Assembly: GCF_003991135.1 (NCBI RefSeq)
Contig: NZ_CP016379.1
Span: 2,852,001-2,916,000, forward strand
Length of the DNA stretch: 64,000 nucleotides
From: Anoxybacter fermentans
Lineage (GTDB): Bacteria > Bacillota > Halanaerobiia > DY22613
Direction: 5' to 3'
Shown: positions 36,735 to 47,781 of the stretch, piece by piece
How positions within the stretch are numbered: the first letter of the stretch is position 1
How the letters are laid out: the number at the start of each line of letters is the position of its first letter
The notes under the pieces: model-generated
What the model was told of the DNA's origin: nothing
Databases searched by the model: none
The model's input: only the letters and a program-made list of their open reading frames with translations
Made by a program: the position numbers and the translations under genes

Positions 36735-37402
36735 TGCTTTTCCACCTCAAATTTATAACCTACGCCCCAGACAGTTTTAATATAATCATCCCCGGCACCG
36801 CCAAATTTTTCCCGTAAGCGATTGATATGGCTATCTACTGTACGTATTCCTCCATAAAAATCATAGCCCCAGATCTGATCGAGAAGCTGTTCTCTGGAAA
36901 AGACCTGTCCAGAATGGGAAGCTAAAAACCAAAGCAGTTCAAACTCCTTAGGGGATAGTTTAATTTCCTTTCCCTTCAACTCAACCTTATGTTGACTCCG
37001 GTTTATAACAAGATCCGGAAATTGCAATATAGAAACCTCCTGATTTCCCATGCGCCGAAAAACTGCCTTAACCTGAGCCACCAGTTCATCTGGATCAAAG
37101 GGTTTGGTAATATAAATATCTCCACCCATTTCCAACCCTTTGATCTTATCATCCTTGGTATCTTTTGCTGTAAGCATAATAATAGGTACATTAGATTCCC
37201 GTCGGAGTTGTTCACAGACTTCCCAACCATCCATAAAAGGAATCATAATATCCAGAATTACCAGATCCGGTCGTTCTTTGCGAAATACTTCTAACGCCTC
37301 TATCCCATCCATTGCCACTACAACTTCATAACCTGCATTTTTCAAATATATTTTAATCAATTTACATAGATTTTGATCATCATCTACCACCAATATTTTC
37401 AT
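36731..37402 (-). CDS. OmpR/PhoB-family response regulator
   Basis: 223 residues. The receiver domain has the acidic cluster VVDDDQN, phospho-acceptor Asp51 in LVILDIMIPFMDGWE, Thr in IIMLTAKDTKDD and Lys in IYITKPFDPDEL. The usual GADDY before the Lys is GGDIY here. The winged-helix DNA-binding domain is KLSPKEFELLWFLASHSGQV then REQLLDQIWGYDF and RTVDSHINRLREKFG. It is encoded just upstream of its kinase with a four-base overlap. Targets unknown. Confidence 0.94.
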   Translation of the reverse strand: MKILVVDDDQNLCKLIKIYLKNAGYEVVVAMDGIEALEVFRKERPDLVILDIMIPFMDGWEVCEQLRRESNVPIIMLTAKDTKDDKIKGLEMGGDIYITKPFDPDELVAQVKAVFRRMGNQEVSILQFPDLVINRSQHKVELKGKEIKLSPKEFELLWFLASHSGQVFSREQLLDQIWGYDFYGGIRTVDSHINRLREKFGGAGDDYIKTVWGVGYKFEVEKQ

Positions 37403-37615
37403 TCTACTCCCTCCCTTTACACCTATATACTCAAATTATAATAAAATCAAAGAATACTGTCAAACCCCGGAAAATTAATATAGACTCTTTATCTTTCCCT
37501 TCAATCTATTGACATATAAACTCTACTATGATATAAGGTTAGTTGATAATGAAAAACAAATAAATCCACGGGATCTGGCCCGTGATATGTCTTAAATAAA
37601 AATGAGGGATGATTA

Positions 37616-39217
37616 ATGAAATATACTGAGCCTGAAAATAAATATGTAACCTCTATTAGTCCCGAACATCGGAAAAAATTCGGTCAAATTTTTACTCCTG
37701 TTCAAATTGCTAAATTTATGGTGAAATGGATTACTGACAAATTTGACCAGGGCCAGCTTCTGGACCCTGCTTTAGGTCTTGGAATCTTCTTTCGCCAATT
37801 ACCTGACCCCCAATCATATCAACTGGAAGGCTATGAGATCGATCCCAAACTGGCCAGGATGGCTGAAAACCTATTCTCATCACTACTTCTAAATTTGACC
37901 TGTTTAAAAAAAGATTTTCTTTTAACTGAAACCAATAAACAATATGACGGAATTATATGTAATCCGCCATATATTCATTTTCAGGATTACAAAGAAAATC
38001 TTTCACTCATTGATAAGTTTAATCAGCAATATAACCTGAAATTAAAAGGTTTTTCCAATATTTATGCCCTGTTTTTAATAAAATCCCTCCAACTTTTGAA
38101 ACCAAATGGAAGAGCAGCATTTATTATTCCATCTGAATTTTTAAACGCTGATTACGGAGTCAGTATAAAAAAATTTCTCTTGAAAAATTGCTCTATAAGG
38201 CATCTTATCATCTTTGATCCATCTATTCAGGTTTTTGAAGGCTTTTTAACCACTTCTGCTATTCTTCTTTTCGATAATGAGAAAAAAAAACACCTTAACA
38301 TCTTCAATGTAAAAAATATGGCTGATCTTAAACAGATAGAAAAATACCTTTACTGCCCTCATAAAAGTTCTAATCTTGATGCTAAAACTTATAGCCTCGA
38401 TCAATTAAAACCGGAGGTAAAATGGAAGTATTATTATAGAGATTTAAAGATTAATCTCCAATTAGAAAAGTGTTCAAATCTGGTTCAATTTAGCAAATTC
38501 GCCAGAGTAAAAAGGGGAATAGCTACAGGTGCCAATGAATTTTTTACTTTATCAAAAGCTGATGCTATTTTACATAGGATAGATCCAAACTATCTTACAC
38601 CCTGCTTGACCAGAGCTTCACAGATTAAAAATAACATCTTTGATGAAAGAGATCTTCAAAATCTAATTTCTGCTAATAAGAAAGTATTTTTATTAACTGT
38701 CAATTCTAAAAAGATAGATGAAAATCTAAAAGCCTATATTAAGTGGGGAGAAAAAAAGGGTTTTCATACCCGTTATCTTACCCGGAAACGTAATCCCTGG
38801 TTTTCTATGGAACTTTCTACTCCTGCTGACCTTTTGGTCAAAACTTTTAGCCGCAAGCAGGTAGTTTTTATCCAGAATAATACCAGAGCCTTAAATCTAA
38901 CCTGTTTTCACAGTATCTATCTAAACTCCTTAGGCCAGCAATATCGAAATATTATCTTTTTATATCTAATCACTGACCTGGCAAAAGAGATATTCGAAGG
39001 TCAGAAACGTGAATATGGTTCAGGTCTGGGCAAATTTGAACCCAATGATATAAAACAGACAAAAGTCCTTGATTTTACTACTATCTCTTTAAAAGATCAG
39101 GCCATCCTCAATCAACTATATCAGCAATATGTAAAATTCCATAAATCCTTAAAAAGTAATGCTGAAAAAATTTTAAAAGAAGCCGAATCCATATTTTACC
39201 AGTATTGGAGAAAATAA
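37616..39217 (+). CDS. N6-adenine DNA methyltransferase, M.TaqI-like, orphan
   Basis: 533 residues. FGQIFTPVQIAKFM precedes SAM motif I LLDPALGLGIFFRQL (an unusual ALGLGIF for ACGSGIF) and then YEIDPKLARMAENLF. The catalytic motif IV NPPY is in YDGIICNPPYIHFQDY. The C-terminal 250 residues form a target-recognition domain ending in KREYGSGLGKFEPNDIK, seen in type IIG and M.TaqI-type gamma-class enzymes. It should methylate adenine in an unknown DNA site. No endonuclease gene is adjacent, so it is an orphan or a regulatory or protective methylase. It is the only plus-strand gene between cheR and the lipoprotein gene at 50.3 kb. Confidence 0.88.
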   Translation: MKYTEPENKYVTSISPEHRKKFGQIFTPVQIAKFMVKWITDKFDQGQLLDPALGLGIFFRQLPDPQSYQLEGYEIDPKLARMAENLFSSLLLNLTCLKKDFLLTETNKQYDGIICNPPYIHFQDYKENLSLIDKFNQQYNLKLKGFSNIYALFLIKSLQLLKPNGRAAFIIPSEFLNADYGVSIKKFLLKNCSIRHLIIFDPSIQVFEGFLTTSAILLFDNEKKKHLNIFNVKNMADLKQIEKYLYCPHKSSNLDAKTYSLDQLKPEVKWKYYYRDLKINLQLEKCSNLVQFSKFARVKRGIATGANEFFTLSKADAILHRIDPNYLTPCLTRASQIKNNIFDERDLQNLISANKKVFLLTVNSKKIDENLKAYIKWGEKKGFHTRYLTRKRNPWFSMELSTPADLLVKTFSRKQVVFIQNNTRALNLTCFHSIYLNSLGQQYRNIIFLYLITDLAKEIFEGQKREYGSGLGKFEPNDIKQTKVLDFTTISLKDQAILNQLYQQYVKFHKSLKSNAEKILKEAESIFYQYWRK

Positions 39218-39240
39218 AAACCTGACTCCTTAAAAGCAGG

Positions 39241-39477
39241 TTAACCTTCCTGAAGCATCATTGGTAATCTTAATAAATCTTTATTCAAATACACTAAATG
39301 CCCATTTTGATATACAGCAATAATCTCCTGTCTATCTGAAAAAGTTAAAACTTCAAAAGCTGTCTCATCCTGTTTTAAAGCATACCAACAGCATGAACCA
39401 TTTACTGTTTTTGAGAAATATTTCAAAACCAGGTTTCCGTTTTTTATCACATTTTGATAAGAGAGAGGACAATCCAT
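39241..39477 (-). CDS. Small protein of unknown function, 78 residues
   Basis: Starts at ATG 39477, five bases or so after a GGGGGGTAT site; an upstream ATG at 39519 lacks one. The product begins MDCPLSYQNVIKNGNLVLKY and ends DLLRLPMMLQEG, with two adjacent cysteines (GSCCWYALKQ) in the middle. The hydrophilic, strand-rich pattern suggests a small beta domain. I do not recognise the family. It converges with the methyltransferase gene, with palindromic copy 4 in its upstream DNA. Confidence 0.6.
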   Translation of the reverse strand: MDCPLSYQNVIKNGNLVLKYFSKTVNGSCCWYALKQDETAFEVLTFSDRQEIIAVYQNGHLVYLNKDLLRLPMMLQEG

Positions 39478-39618
39478 AACTATACCCCCCTTATATCTAT
39501 AGTCCTTGTCTAGAATCATTTTTCTGGGACTTTTGTCCTAATTAAGCTATTCTACATCTCGCTCCATTTTCCTGTTTTTATCATTAAATTTTTCTTTTGA
39601 AACAAGTTAAAAAAATCT

Positions 39619-39845
39619 TTGGTTAAACTGCAAAAAGCTAATTTTTCGCTCCTTGAGAAATTTTTCGAACCATCTAAAGCTCACCTTCCACCGAAATAAA
39701 GCTTCCTAATCAAAGGGCTCTCCTGGCCCTTAGAACTAGCTCATCACCTCCTATGATGAGGCCTTATTTCGTCGGAAATTTCGCTAAGATGATTTAGCGA
39801 AAAATTTCTATGTCGCTCAAAATTAGCTTTTTGCAGTAATAAATA
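39619..39845. repeat. Dispersed palindromic element, copy 4 (full length)
   Basis: About 227 bp, reversed relative to copies 3 and 6. The minus strand shows GACGAAATAAGGC, hairpin CTCATCAT-AGGAG-GTGATGAG, a second hairpin with AAGGGC and GCCCTT around CAGGAGA, and the closing arm. On the plus strand the first loop reads CTCCT within ATCACCTCCT, the sequence of the 16S rRNA 3' tail. Confidence 0.92.
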
Positions 39846-39922
39846 AAAATAGAGTGTTTGAAGAATATTTTGTTCAAACCCAGAAAATTAGTAACACAAA
39901 AGAAAATTGACATCTAGACATA

Positions 39923-39958
39923 GAAAAAGCCCTTCAGAATCATTCATCCTGAAGGGCT
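39923..39958 (-). terminator. Purine operon terminator
   Basis: On the minus strand AGCCCTTCAG pairs with CTGAAGGGCT around about eleven bases and is followed by TTTTTC. It starts eight bases after the purH stop and so closes the nine-gene operon. Confidence 0.92.
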
Positions 39959-39965
39959 ATTGTTT

Positions 39966-41543
39966 TTAATGTTTAAAATGCCGCATTCCAGTAAAGAGCA
40001 TGGCTATGCCATGTTCATTACAAGCAGCAATAACTTCTTCATCCCGAATTGAACCACCCGGTTGGATTATTGCCCTAACTCCTGCCTTAGCTGCCAGGTC
40101 TATCCCATCCCGAAACGGGAAGAAGGCATCAGAGGCCGCTACTGCACCCTTTGCACGCTCTCCAGCTTTATTGATAGCAATCTCCATAGCATCCACACGG
40201 CTCATCTGACCTGCTCCTACACCCACCAGAGCGCCATCTTTGACCAGAACAATGGCATTGGATTTAACATGTTTAACAATTTTCCAGGCCAGTCTTAAAT
40301 CACTAAGCTCCTTTTTTTCTGGTTGAACACTTGTAACAACTTTTAATTCTTCTTCTATCAAATCTTCACGATCTAATTCCTGAACCAAAAGGCCTCCCTG
40401 AATCCGTTTTAAGTCAAAAATTGGCAAACTAGCTGGTAGTTCTGGATAAGTAAGCAATTTTCCTACCTCAAGAATCCTTACATTTTTCCAGCGCTCTTTT
40501 AAAACAGTTAAAGCCTCCGGTTCATAGGAAGGCGCCAAAATCACTTCAATGAATTTATCTTTACCAGTCATAGCTTTAGCAGTAGTCAGGTCAATGGGTC
40601 GATTGACAGCAACAATAGAACCATATGCAGATACCGGATCACCTTCATATGCTTTCTTATAGGCTTCCGCCAGATTTTCTGCTACTGCCGCCCCACAGGG
40701 ATTAGCATGTTTTATGATAACTGCTGCTGGTTCTATAAATTCCCGAACCAGTTCTAAAGCACCATTGGCATCATTTAAATTATTGAAGGAAAGTTCTTTA
40801 CCATGCAGTTGTTTTGCCGTGCTAACAGAATTAAAGGCCGGAGCACCAATTTCCCGATAAAAGGCAGCTTTTTGATGAGGATTTTCACCATAACGCAAAT
40901 CCATTACTTTCTCTAAACGAATCTGCATCCTCTCAGGGAACATCTCTTCTGTCTCTTTCTTTAATAGACCCATAAAATAATTATCGATCATTGCATCATA
41001 ATTGGCAGTATGGTTAAATGCTTTACCAGCCAGTTTTAACCGGGTTTTAAAACTCAACTCTCCACCTGAACTTCTCAATTCTTCTAAAATTATAGGATAA
41101 TCAGCTTGATCCACAACCACAGCTACATCTTTAAAATTTTTGGCAGCAGCCCGGATCAGAGTTGGACCACCAATATCAATATTCTCCAGCGCTTCATCCA
41201 AATCAACATCATCTTTAGCAATGGTTTCGGCAAACGGATAAAGATTTACCACTACAAGATCAATGGTTTCTATCCCAAGCTCAGCCAACTCTTTTAAGTC
41301 ATTGGGATTAGAACGGCGCGCAAGAATGCCACCGTGAACGTTAGGATGGAGAGTTTTGACCCGGCCATCCATCATTTCTGGAAAACGGGTAATCTCTGAA
41401 ATCTGAATAATTTTAAGACCTGCTTCCTCAAGTATTTTCGCAGTACCGCCAGTTGAAATAATCTCTATACCGAGTTCTTTAAGACCCTTTGCAAATTCGA
41501 CAATCCCTTCCTTATTGGAAACACTAATCAAGGCACGTTTCAT
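39966..41543 (-). CDS. purH: Bifunctional AICAR transformylase / IMP cyclohydrolase PurH
   Basis: 525 residues, the normal length. The N-terminal IMP cyclohydrolase (MGS-like) domain starts [20 protein letters not shown] and has [13 protein letters not shown] and [18 protein letters not shown]. The AICAR transformylase domain has [17 protein letters not shown], the catalytic Lys-His in [13 protein letters not shown], and [20 protein letters not shown]. It performs the last two steps to IMP. The gene overlaps purN by 20 bases and is the last in the operon; a terminator follows. purD, which often comes next in bacilli, is not here. Confidence 0.97.
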   Translation of the reverse strand: MKRALISVSNKEGIVEFAKGLKELGIEIISTGGTAKILEEAGLKIIQISEITRFPEMMDGRVKTLHPNVHGGILARRSNPNDLKELAELGIETIDLVVVNLYPFAETIAKDDVDLDEALENIDIGGPTLIRAAAKNFKDVAVVVDQADYPIILEELRSSGGELSFKTRLKLAGKAFNHTANYDAMIDNYFMGLLKKETEEMFPERMQIRLEKVMDLRYGENPHQKAAFYREIGAPAFNSVSTAKQLHGKELSFNNLNDANGALELVREFIEPAAVIIKHANPCGAAVAENLAEAYKKAYEGDPVSAYGSIVAVNRPIDLTTAKAMTGKDKFIEVILAPSYEPEALTVLKERWKNVRILEVGKLLTYPELPASLPIFDLKRIQGGLLVQELDREDLIEEELKVVTSVQPEKKELSDLRLAWKIVKHVKSNAIVLVKDGALVGVGAGQMSRVDAMEIAINKAGERAKGAVAASDAFFPFRDGIDLAAKAGVRAIIQPGGSIRDEEVIAACNEHGIAMLFTGMRHFKH

Positions 41544-42171
41544 TTCTGCATTCCTCCTCTGGTAAAATTATGACTCGTCTTCCATCAATTTTCAATCGAC
41601 CCGCCTGATAGAGGCGAACCGCTTCTGGGTAAATCCGGTGTTCTTCCATCTGAATACGATAAGCCAGCTCATCACGAGTATCTCCCGTATATACCGGAAC
41701 TGCTGCCTGGAGAATAATTGGCCCTGTATCCATCCCTTCATCAACAAAATGCACTGTACAGCCAGTCACCTTAACTCCGTATTCCAAAGCCTGGCCCTGA
41801 GCATCAAGCCCCGGAAAAGCCGGCAAAAGGGATGGATGAATATTCATTATCCTGTTCGGAAAATGGTGCAAAAATACCGGGGATAAAAGACGCATAAATC
41901 CGGCCAGAAGAACCAGATCTGCATCTGCTTCTTTGATCATCTTCACCATCTTCAACTCATAGTCTTCCCTGGAATTAAATTTTTCACGTCCGACATAATA
42001 GGCCGGAATTTTATTCTTTCTTGCCCTGGTCAAAGCATAGGCATCAGGGTTATCACTGATCACAAGAGCTATCTTTGCATTGAGTTCCCCACTTTTAATG
42101 GCATCAATAAAGGCCTGAAGATTTGTTCCCGAACCTGAAGCCAAAACCGCTAAACGGATCGGATCTGACAT
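41524..42171 (-). CDS. purN: Phosphoribosylglycinamide formyltransferase PurN
   Basis: 215 residues. LAVLASGSGTNLQAFIDAI at the N-terminus binds the GAR phosphate. The catalytic Asn-His-Asp set is seen in RIMNIHPSLLPAFPGLDAQ (Asn and His) and HFVDEGMDTGPIILQAA (Asp). It transfers formyl from 10-formyltetrahydrofolate to GAR. Overlaps purM by 22 bases and purH by 20, so translation is coupled. GGGGG lies upstream of the ATG. Confidence 0.96.
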   Translation of the reverse strand: MSDPIRLAVLASGSGTNLQAFIDAIKSGELNAKIALVISDNPDAYALTRARKNKIPAYYVGREKFNSREDYELKMVKMIKEADADLVLLAGFMRLLSPVFLHHFPNRIMNIHPSLLPAFPGLDAQGQALEYGVKVTGCTVHFVDEGMDTGPIILQAAVPVYTGDTRDELAYRIQMEEHRIYPEAVRLYQAGRLKIDGRRVIILPEEECRNETCLD

Positions 42172-43196
42172 GCAGCTTCCCCCGCCTTTCTCTGAGTTAC
42201 CTCACCAATCACATAACTTTCTTCTCCCATCTCACTTAAAAGTTCCTGGATTTCTTTAAGTTCCTCCGGTTTAACTATTAAAACCATACCGATCCCCTGG
42301 TTGAAAGTACGATACATCTCCATCTTCTCAACCCCGGATCTTTCTATAATCTCAAATATAGCCGGCCGTGGCCAACTTCCTTCATCAACAACAGCTTTTA
42401 AACCTTTAGGTAAAGAACGCGGTATATTTTCCAAAAGTCCCCCACCAGTAATATGAGCAATTCCACCAATGGTAAATCTATCAAGCAAAGCAAGAACCGG
42501 TTTTACATAAATCCGGGTTGGTGTCAAAAGTACTTCTCCTAAAGGAAGTCCCAGTTCGGGTAAAACCATATCCAACTCATATCCCCGCTCTTTTGAAAAG
42601 ATCTTTCGCACCAGAGAATAACCATTACTATGAATACCTGAACTTTTAAGACCCAAAAGAAGATCGCCAGCCCTTACATTTTCCCCAGTAATCATCTTTT
42701 TTCGTTCAACAATTCCTACCGCAAATCCTGCCATATCATATTCACCAGGCTGATAAAGATCAGGCATCTCTGCAGTTTCGCCTCCAATTAGGGCACACTC
42801 TGCTTTAAGACAACCTTCCGCAATCCCACTTACTAAGGCCTCTATCTGTTCCGGAATTACTTTATTTACAGCCAGATAATCTAAAAAAAAGAGCGGCCTG
42901 GCTCCCTGGGCCAGAATATCGTTGACACACATGGCCACAAGGTCAATTCCCACTGTATCGTGACGATCTAAAGCCATCGCAATTTTTATTTTACTTCCCA
43001 CACCATCAGTTCCCGAAACCAGAACCGGTTCTTTCATTTTTTCAATATCCAGTTTGAAAAGACCGCCAAAGCCTCCGAGTCCTGCTAGAACAGCCGGGTT
43101 ATGGGTACGGGCCACCAGCCCTTTAATCCGCTCTACTGCCTGATTTCCCGCATCAATATCGACACCTGCATCACGATAACTAAATTTAGACCCCAC
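42150..43196 (-). CDS. purM: Phosphoribosylformylglycinamidine cyclo-ligase PurM
   Basis: 348 residues from a GTG at 43196, chosen because GGAGG stands seven bases upstream and the product then begins [18 protein letters not shown]; a TTG at 43217 overlaps purF. Typical AIR synthetase features follow: FGGLFKLD, VLVSGTDGVGSKIKIA, ALIGGETAEMPDLYQPGEYD and AHITGGGLLENIPRSLPKGL. It closes FGAM to AIR using ATP. It starts 10 bases inside the purF end and overlaps purN. Confidence 0.96.
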   Translation of the reverse strand: MGSKFSYRDAGVDIDAGNQAVERIKGLVARTHNPAVLAGLGGFGGLFKLDIEKMKEPVLVSGTDGVGSKIKIAMALDRHDTVGIDLVAMCVNDILAQGARPLFFLDYLAVNKVIPEQIEALVSGIAEGCLKAECALIGGETAEMPDLYQPGEYDMAGFAVGIVERKKMITGENVRAGDLLLGLKSSGIHSNGYSLVRKIFSKERGYELDMVLPELGLPLGEVLLTPTRIYVKPVLALLDRFTIGGIAHITGGGLLENIPRSLPKGLKAVVDEGSWPRPAIFEIIERSGVEKMEMYRTFNQGIGMVLIVKPEELKEIQELLSEMGEESYVIGEVTQRKAGEAACQIRSV

Positions 43197-44595
43197 AACA
43201 TTTCCTCCCCTCTTCAAGGGAATATTTACCTGTTCCTTTACCTATAGGATAATTACCATCAAAACAGGCAGTGCAAAACCCCAATTCTGTTCTGGCCAGT
43301 GCCTTCAACATACCAGCCTGGCTCAAATAAGTTAAAGAATCAGCACCAATATAATTACAAATCTCCTCTACACTCATCCTGGCTGCAATCAGTTCACGCC
43401 GATTGGAAGTATCTAAACCATAATAACAGGGATAAACAACAGGTGGTGAACTGACACCAAAATGAACCTCTTTTGCTCCCTTCTCCTTTAGCATTTTGAT
43501 AATCCGCTTGCTGGTTGTCCCGCGTACAATAGAATCATCTATTAAGAGAACCCGTTTTCCCTTAATAATCTCGCAAATAGGATTTAATTTTAACTTTACC
43601 TTTATATCACGAATCTCCGGTTCTGGCGAAATAAAGGTCCTACCTACATAGCGATTTTTTATCAATCCCCATTGAAAAGGAATCCCCTTTTCTTCTGCAA
43701 ACCCCTGAGCTGCTGAAATTCCAGAATCAGGAACAGGGACTACCACATCAATTTCTGCCGACATTTCCCGGGCCAGCGCCCTTCCCATCTCCATTCTGGC
43801 CAGATGTACATTTTGTCCGCCAATTATACTATCAGGACGGGCAAAATAGATAAACTCAAAAATACAGAAGGCAGAATGGCCTTCCGCATACTGAATCGAA
43901 CAAACACCCTGTGAGTTAATTATAACCATCTCACCGGGTTTAATATCACGGACGTACTCAGCTCCCACAATATCCAGAGCACAGGTCTCAGAAGCTAAAA
44001 CATATCCATCTCCCAGTTTACCTAAAGAGAGAGGCCGAAAACCATAAGGATCCCGAATTCCGTAAAGATTATCTTTGGTAAGCAAAACCAGACTGAAAGC
44101 TCCTTTAATCTGTTTAAGACAGTCCAGAATTGAATCTTCAATATTCTTTTCCCGGGAACGGGCAATTAAATGAGCAATCACCTCAGTATCCAGTGTAGTA
44201 TGAAAGATAGAACCCTCTTTTTCCAATTGTCTTCTAATCTTATAGCCGTTGACCAGATTTCCGTTATGGGCCAGGGCCAGCATTCCTTTGCCAGAGTTGA
44301 TTAAAAGGGGCTGAGCATTGCTTAAGAGGCTGGAGCCTGTGGTAGAATAGCGAACATGACCAATGGCTCTATCCCCCTTTAACTTACGCAAATTATTTTC
44401 GCCAAATACGGAACTAACCAAACCCATCCCTTTATGAATGCTAAAATCCCCATCCTCAGAAACGACAATTCCTGCACTCTCCTGACCCCGATGCTGTAGA
44501 GCATGAAGACCAAAATAAGTCAATTGGGAGGCATTTTTTCGACCAAAGATTCCGAATATGCCGCACTCTTCTTTTATCTTTGGTTCATAATACAT
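43186..44595 (-). CDS. purF: Amidophosphoribosyltransferase PurF
   Basis: 469 residues from ATG 44595, with GGGAGG upstream. [18 protein letters not shown] contains the nucleophilic Cys at residue 11, so a ten-residue propeptide must be removed. The glutaminase domain shows [17 protein letters not shown] and [11 protein letters not shown]. The phosphoribosyltransferase domain has the PRPP loop [18 protein letters not shown]. The cysteines of an oxygen-labile Fe-S cluster are suggested by [10 protein letters not shown] and the tail GRKCCGV, as in the Bacillus type. It commits PRPP to purines and is the point of feedback inhibition. Confidence 0.97.
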   Translation of the reverse strand: MYYEPKIKEECGIFGIFGRKNASQLTYFGLHALQHRGQESAGIVVSEDGDFSIHKGMGLVSSVFGENNLRKLKGDRAIGHVRYSTTGSSLLSNAQPLLINSGKGMLALAHNGNLVNGYKIRRQLEKEGSIFHTTLDTEVIAHLIARSREKNIEDSILDCLKQIKGAFSLVLLTKDNLYGIRDPYGFRPLSLGKLGDGYVLASETCALDIVGAEYVRDIKPGEMVIINSQGVCSIQYAEGHSAFCIFEFIYFARPDSIIGGQNVHLARMEMGRALAREMSAEIDVVVPVPDSGISAAQGFAEEKGIPFQWGLIKNRYVGRTFISPEPEIRDIKVKLKLNPICEIIKGKRVLLIDDSIVRGTTSKRIIKMLKEKGAKEVHFGVSSPPVVYPCYYGLDTSNRRELIAARMSVEEICNYIGADSLTYLSQAGMLKALARTELGFCTACFDGNYPIGKGTGKYSLEEGRKCCGV

Positions 44596-46787
44596 GGAAT
44601 AGCCTCCTCCCATCTGAATTTTAGTTGGGTAACTTCTACTTCAATCCAATTATTAATCTTCAATTTATCACCCTGAACCCGGCCCAATCTTTGGACAGGG
44701 ACATTATTTACACTACATATAGTCATAAACCGCTCAACATCTTTCTCTTCAATGGTAACTATAATCCGGGATTGGGTTTCACCAAAGAGCAGAGCATCAG
44801 GTCGAATTTTATCTTCATCTAATTCAATTACTGCCCCTAACCCCTGTTCAAATGTACATTCAGCAAGAGCCACCGCCAATCCACCTTCTGCACAGTCATG
44901 AGCCGATTTTATAATCTTTGCTCTTATTGCATCCAGAACAGCTTGTTGAACTGCTTTTTCCAATTTAAGATCAAGCTCAGGTACCTGACCTGTTTCAAGA
45001 CCGTAAATTAAAGACAAATACTCGCTGCCGCCCAACTCTTCTTTGTTAATACCAATAAGAAATATCAAATCACCCTCATCTTTAAAGCTTATGGTAACCG
45101 CATCTTCAAAATTTTCTAAAACACCCACCATTCCAATAATTGGGGTTGGATATATTGCTTTACCTGAACATTCATTGTAAAAACTAACATTACCTCCGGT
45201 AACGGGAGTGTTTAAAGCCAGACAGGCCTCTCTCATTCCGGCAATCGATTCTTTAAATTGATAAAATATCTCCGGCTTCTCAGGATTACCGAAATTCATT
45301 CCATCTGTAATGGCCAGCGGTTTGCCACCGCTGCAAACCACATTCCGGGCCGCTTCTGCCACCGCAATCATGGTACCACGACGCGGATTTAGATAACAAT
45401 AGCGACTATTACAGTCAGTCGAGATCGCAAGACCCCGATCTGTACCTTCTACACGTATAACCGCAGCATCAGAACCTGGAAGAACCACAGTATTACTCCT
45501 GACCATATGATCATACTGCCTATAAATCCAGGCTTTACTGGCAAGATTAGGACTACTTATTAATTTAAACAAAATTTCATTATATTCTTCATCTGCCGGT
45601 AATGGGATTTGATTTAAGTCAAATTTCTCTACTTCATCCAGATAGGCCGGACGTCTGCTCTCCGGATGGTATACAGGTGCATCATGGGCTAAAGAGCGGG
45701 CTGGAAGTTGAGCCACGATTTTGCCATTTTCCTTAATGGTCAAATTGCCATCATCGGTTACCTTACCGATAACCACAGCATTTAAACCCCACCGTTCAAA
45801 AATAGCTTTTACCTCTTCTTCACGCCCTTTCTTTGGAACCACCAGCATCCGCTCCTGGGACTCAGAGAGCATAAAGTCATATGGAGTCATACCTTCTTCC
45901 CGGGCAGGAACTAATGCCACATCCAATTCAATTCCCGTACCGGCTCTGCTGGCCATTTCACAGGAAGAACTTGTAAGCCCTGCAGCTCCCATATCCTGAA
46001 TACCAACTACAGCTCCGGTTTTTATCAGTTCCAGGCAGGCTTCCATCAGTAATTTTTCCATAAAAGGATCTCCCACTTGAACCGACGGCCGATTCTCTTC
46101 CGAATTTTCGCCTAACTCCTCAGAAGCAAAGCTGGCGCCTTTAATACCATCCCGACCAGTAGCAGCACCTACTATCATAACCGGATTGCCAACCCCGGAT
46201 GCAGAAGCAGTAACCATATCACTGACCGGCATTACCCCAACACACATAGCATTAACTAATGGATTGCCCTGATAACTTTTATTAAAATAGGTCTCACCGC
46301 CAACAGTAGGGATTCCCAGACTGTTACCGTAATCAGCAATCCCCGCAACTACACCGTTAAAGAGGTATTGGACATGTTCATCTGAAAGATCACCAAAACG
46401 CAGAGAATCGAGTAACGCAATTGGTCGAGCACCCATAGCAAATACATCCCGTACTATCCCTCCCACACCTGTGGCAGCGCCCTGATATGGTTCGATAGCA
46501 GACGGATGGTTGTGACTTTCAATCTTAAAGACGGCAGCCATACCACCACCAATATCGATAATTCCGGCATTTTCACCCGGCCCCTGTAAAACACATTCAC
46601 CTTCAGTGGGAAGAGTCTTTAATTGAGCCTTAGAATGCTTATAGCTACAGTGTTCAGACCACATTACACCATAGAGAGCCAATTCCAGATCATTGGGTTT
46701 ACGGCCTAAAATTTCAATAATTCTCTGATATTCATCATAGGTTAAACCATTGGCAGCCAGTTTTTCCTTAAGTTCTGCTGTTAACAT
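44574..46787 (-). CDS. purL: Phosphoribosylformylglycinamidine synthase subunit PurL (small type)
   Basis: 737 residues, the small PurL that works with PurS and PurQ. Features include [39 protein letters not shown] (ATP/FGAR site), [20 protein letters not shown] and [15 protein letters not shown] near the C-terminus. It makes FGAM from FGAR, ATP and ammonia passed from PurQ. Overlaps purQ by seven bases and purF by 22. The ATG at 46787 has GGGGG upstream. Confidence 0.97.
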   Translation of the reverse strand: MLTAELKEKLAANGLTYDEYQRIIEILGRKPNDLELALYGVMWSEHCSYKHSKAQLKTLPTEGECVLQGPGENAGIIDIGGGMAAVFKIESHNHPSAIEPYQGAATGVGGIVRDVFAMGARPIALLDSLRFGDLSDEHVQYLFNGVVAGIADYGNSLGIPTVGGETYFNKSYQGNPLVNAMCVGVMPVSDMVTASASGVGNPVMIVGAATGRDGIKGASFASEELGENSEENRPSVQVGDPFMEKLLMEACLELIKTGAVVGIQDMGAAGLTSSSCEMASRAGTGIELDVALVPAREEGMTPYDFMLSESQERMLVVPKKGREEEVKAIFERWGLNAVVIGKVTDDGNLTIKENGKIVAQLPARSLAHDAPVYHPESRRPAYLDEVEKFDLNQIPLPADEEYNEILFKLISSPNLASKAWIYRQYDHMVRSNTVVLPGSDAAVIRVEGTDRGLAISTDCNSRYCYLNPRRGTMIAVAEAARNVVCSGGKPLAITDGMNFGNPEKPEIFYQFKESIAGMREACLALNTPVTGGNVSFYNECSGKAIYPTPIIGMVGVLENFEDAVTISFKDEGDLIFLIGINKEELGGSEYLSLIYGLETGQVPELDLKLEKAVQQAVLDAIRAKIIKSAHDCAEGGLAVALAECTFEQGLGAVIELDEDKIRPDALLFGETQSRIIVTIEEKDVERFMTICSVNNVPVQRLGRVQGDKLKINNWIEVEVTQLKFRWEEAIPCIMNQR

Positions 46788-47497
46788 GGGAGTTCCCCCT
46801 TCTCTGTCAAATATGCAATAATTGAGTTAAAAATTTTACGTCCATCTATACAGCCATTACCCAGCCGATCATCAACTGCCCTTTCTGGATGAGGCATCAG
46901 GCCAAAGATATTTTTACTTTCATTGACAATCCCGGCAATATTGGAGATGGAACCATTGGGATTTACTTCATCAGTCACTTCACCTTCCGGGGTAGCATAG
47001 CGGAGAAGAATCTGTCCATTAGCTTCAAGCTTTGCAATTTCCTCAGGATTCAAATAATAATTTCCTTCTCCGTGGGCTATGGGAAGCTGGATTACTTCTC
47101 CTTTTCTCATCTGATTAGTAAAAGGGGTATCGGCATTCTCCACTCTAAGATAGATATATTCACATTGAAATTTCAGACTCCGGTTTTTTTGCATCGCTCC
47201 CGGTAAAAGTCCCGCTTCCAATAAAATCTGAAAACCATTACAAATTCCTATGACCAGTCCTCCCTTTCGGGCAAATTTCTGTACCTCCTCCATTATCGGA
47301 GCAAACCGGGCTATTGCTCCTGCTCTCAAATAATCCCCATAGGAAAAACCCCCGGGAATGATAATACAGTCAAATCTATCAAGAGATACTCTATCAGCAT
47401 GCCAGAGATATTCAGCAGTATGGCCCATAAACTCTACAGCATATTTACAATCATGATCACAGTTGGAGCCGGGAAAGACTATGATTCCAAAATGCAT
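46781..47497 (-). CDS. purQ: Phosphoribosylformylglycinamidine synthase glutaminase subunit PurQ
   Basis: 238 residues of class I glutamine amidotransferase. [19 protein letters not shown] at the start, the nucleophile Cys in [20 protein letters not shown] and the His-Glu pair in [12 protein letters not shown]. It supplies ammonia to PurL. GGAGGAG precedes the ATG, only two bases separate it from the purS stop, and it overlaps purL by seven bases. Confidence 0.97.
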   Translation of the reverse strand: MHFGIIVFPGSNCDHDCKYAVEFMGHTAEYLWHADRVSLDRFDCIIIPGGFSYGDYLRAGAIARFAPIMEEVQKFARKGGLVIGICNGFQILLEAGLLPGAMQKNRSLKFQCEYIYLRVENADTPFTNQMRKGEVIQLPIAHGEGNYYLNPEEIAKLEANGQILLRYATPEGEVTDEVNPNGSISNIAGIVNESKNIFGLMPHPERAVDDRLGNGCIDGRKIFNSIIAYLTEKGELPC

Positions 47498-47499
47498 CT

Positions 47500-47757
47500 T
47501 TACTCCTCCTCCAGTGGAAAAATCTCATAGATATAATCTTCTATAACTGGATTGGCCAGCAGACGTTTGCAAATCTCTTCTACATAGGCTTCTGCTGTTT
47601 TGACATCATCTAGATTTACAACAAACTCCATAAACTTACCTATTTCCAATCCTTTAACCTTATCATACCCCATTGCCTTAAGGGCCCGGGTAACCGTAGA
47701 ACTTTCTGGATTTAAGATACCTTTCCGCGGCATAATCTTTAATTCAACTCTAAACAT
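47500..47757 (-). CDS. purS: Phosphoribosylformylglycinamidine synthase subunit PurS
   Basis: 85 residues from ATG 47757 (GGAGGAG nine bases upstream). It begins [20 protein letters not shown] and continues [20 protein letters not shown] and then [20 protein letters not shown], with a C-terminal [17 protein letters not shown], all typical of the small scaffold subunit that bridges PurL and PurQ in Gram-positive FGAM synthase. In-operon position between purC and purQ is the usual one. Confidence 0.96.
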   Translation of the reverse strand: MFRVELKIMPRKGILNPESSTVTRALKAMGYDKVKGLEIGKFMEFVVNLDDVKTAEAYVEEICKRLLANPVIEDYIYEIFPLEEE

Positions 47758-47781
47758 CAGCAAAATCTCCTCCTTTTCTTT

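Noticed and set aside
35325-37402. WalK/WalR identity for the two-component pair, given walJ and htrA in the window
   Set aside because: The kinase lacks an evident PAS domain between HAMP and HisKA, the pair is 9 kb from walJ, and the regulator shows no feature specific to WalR.
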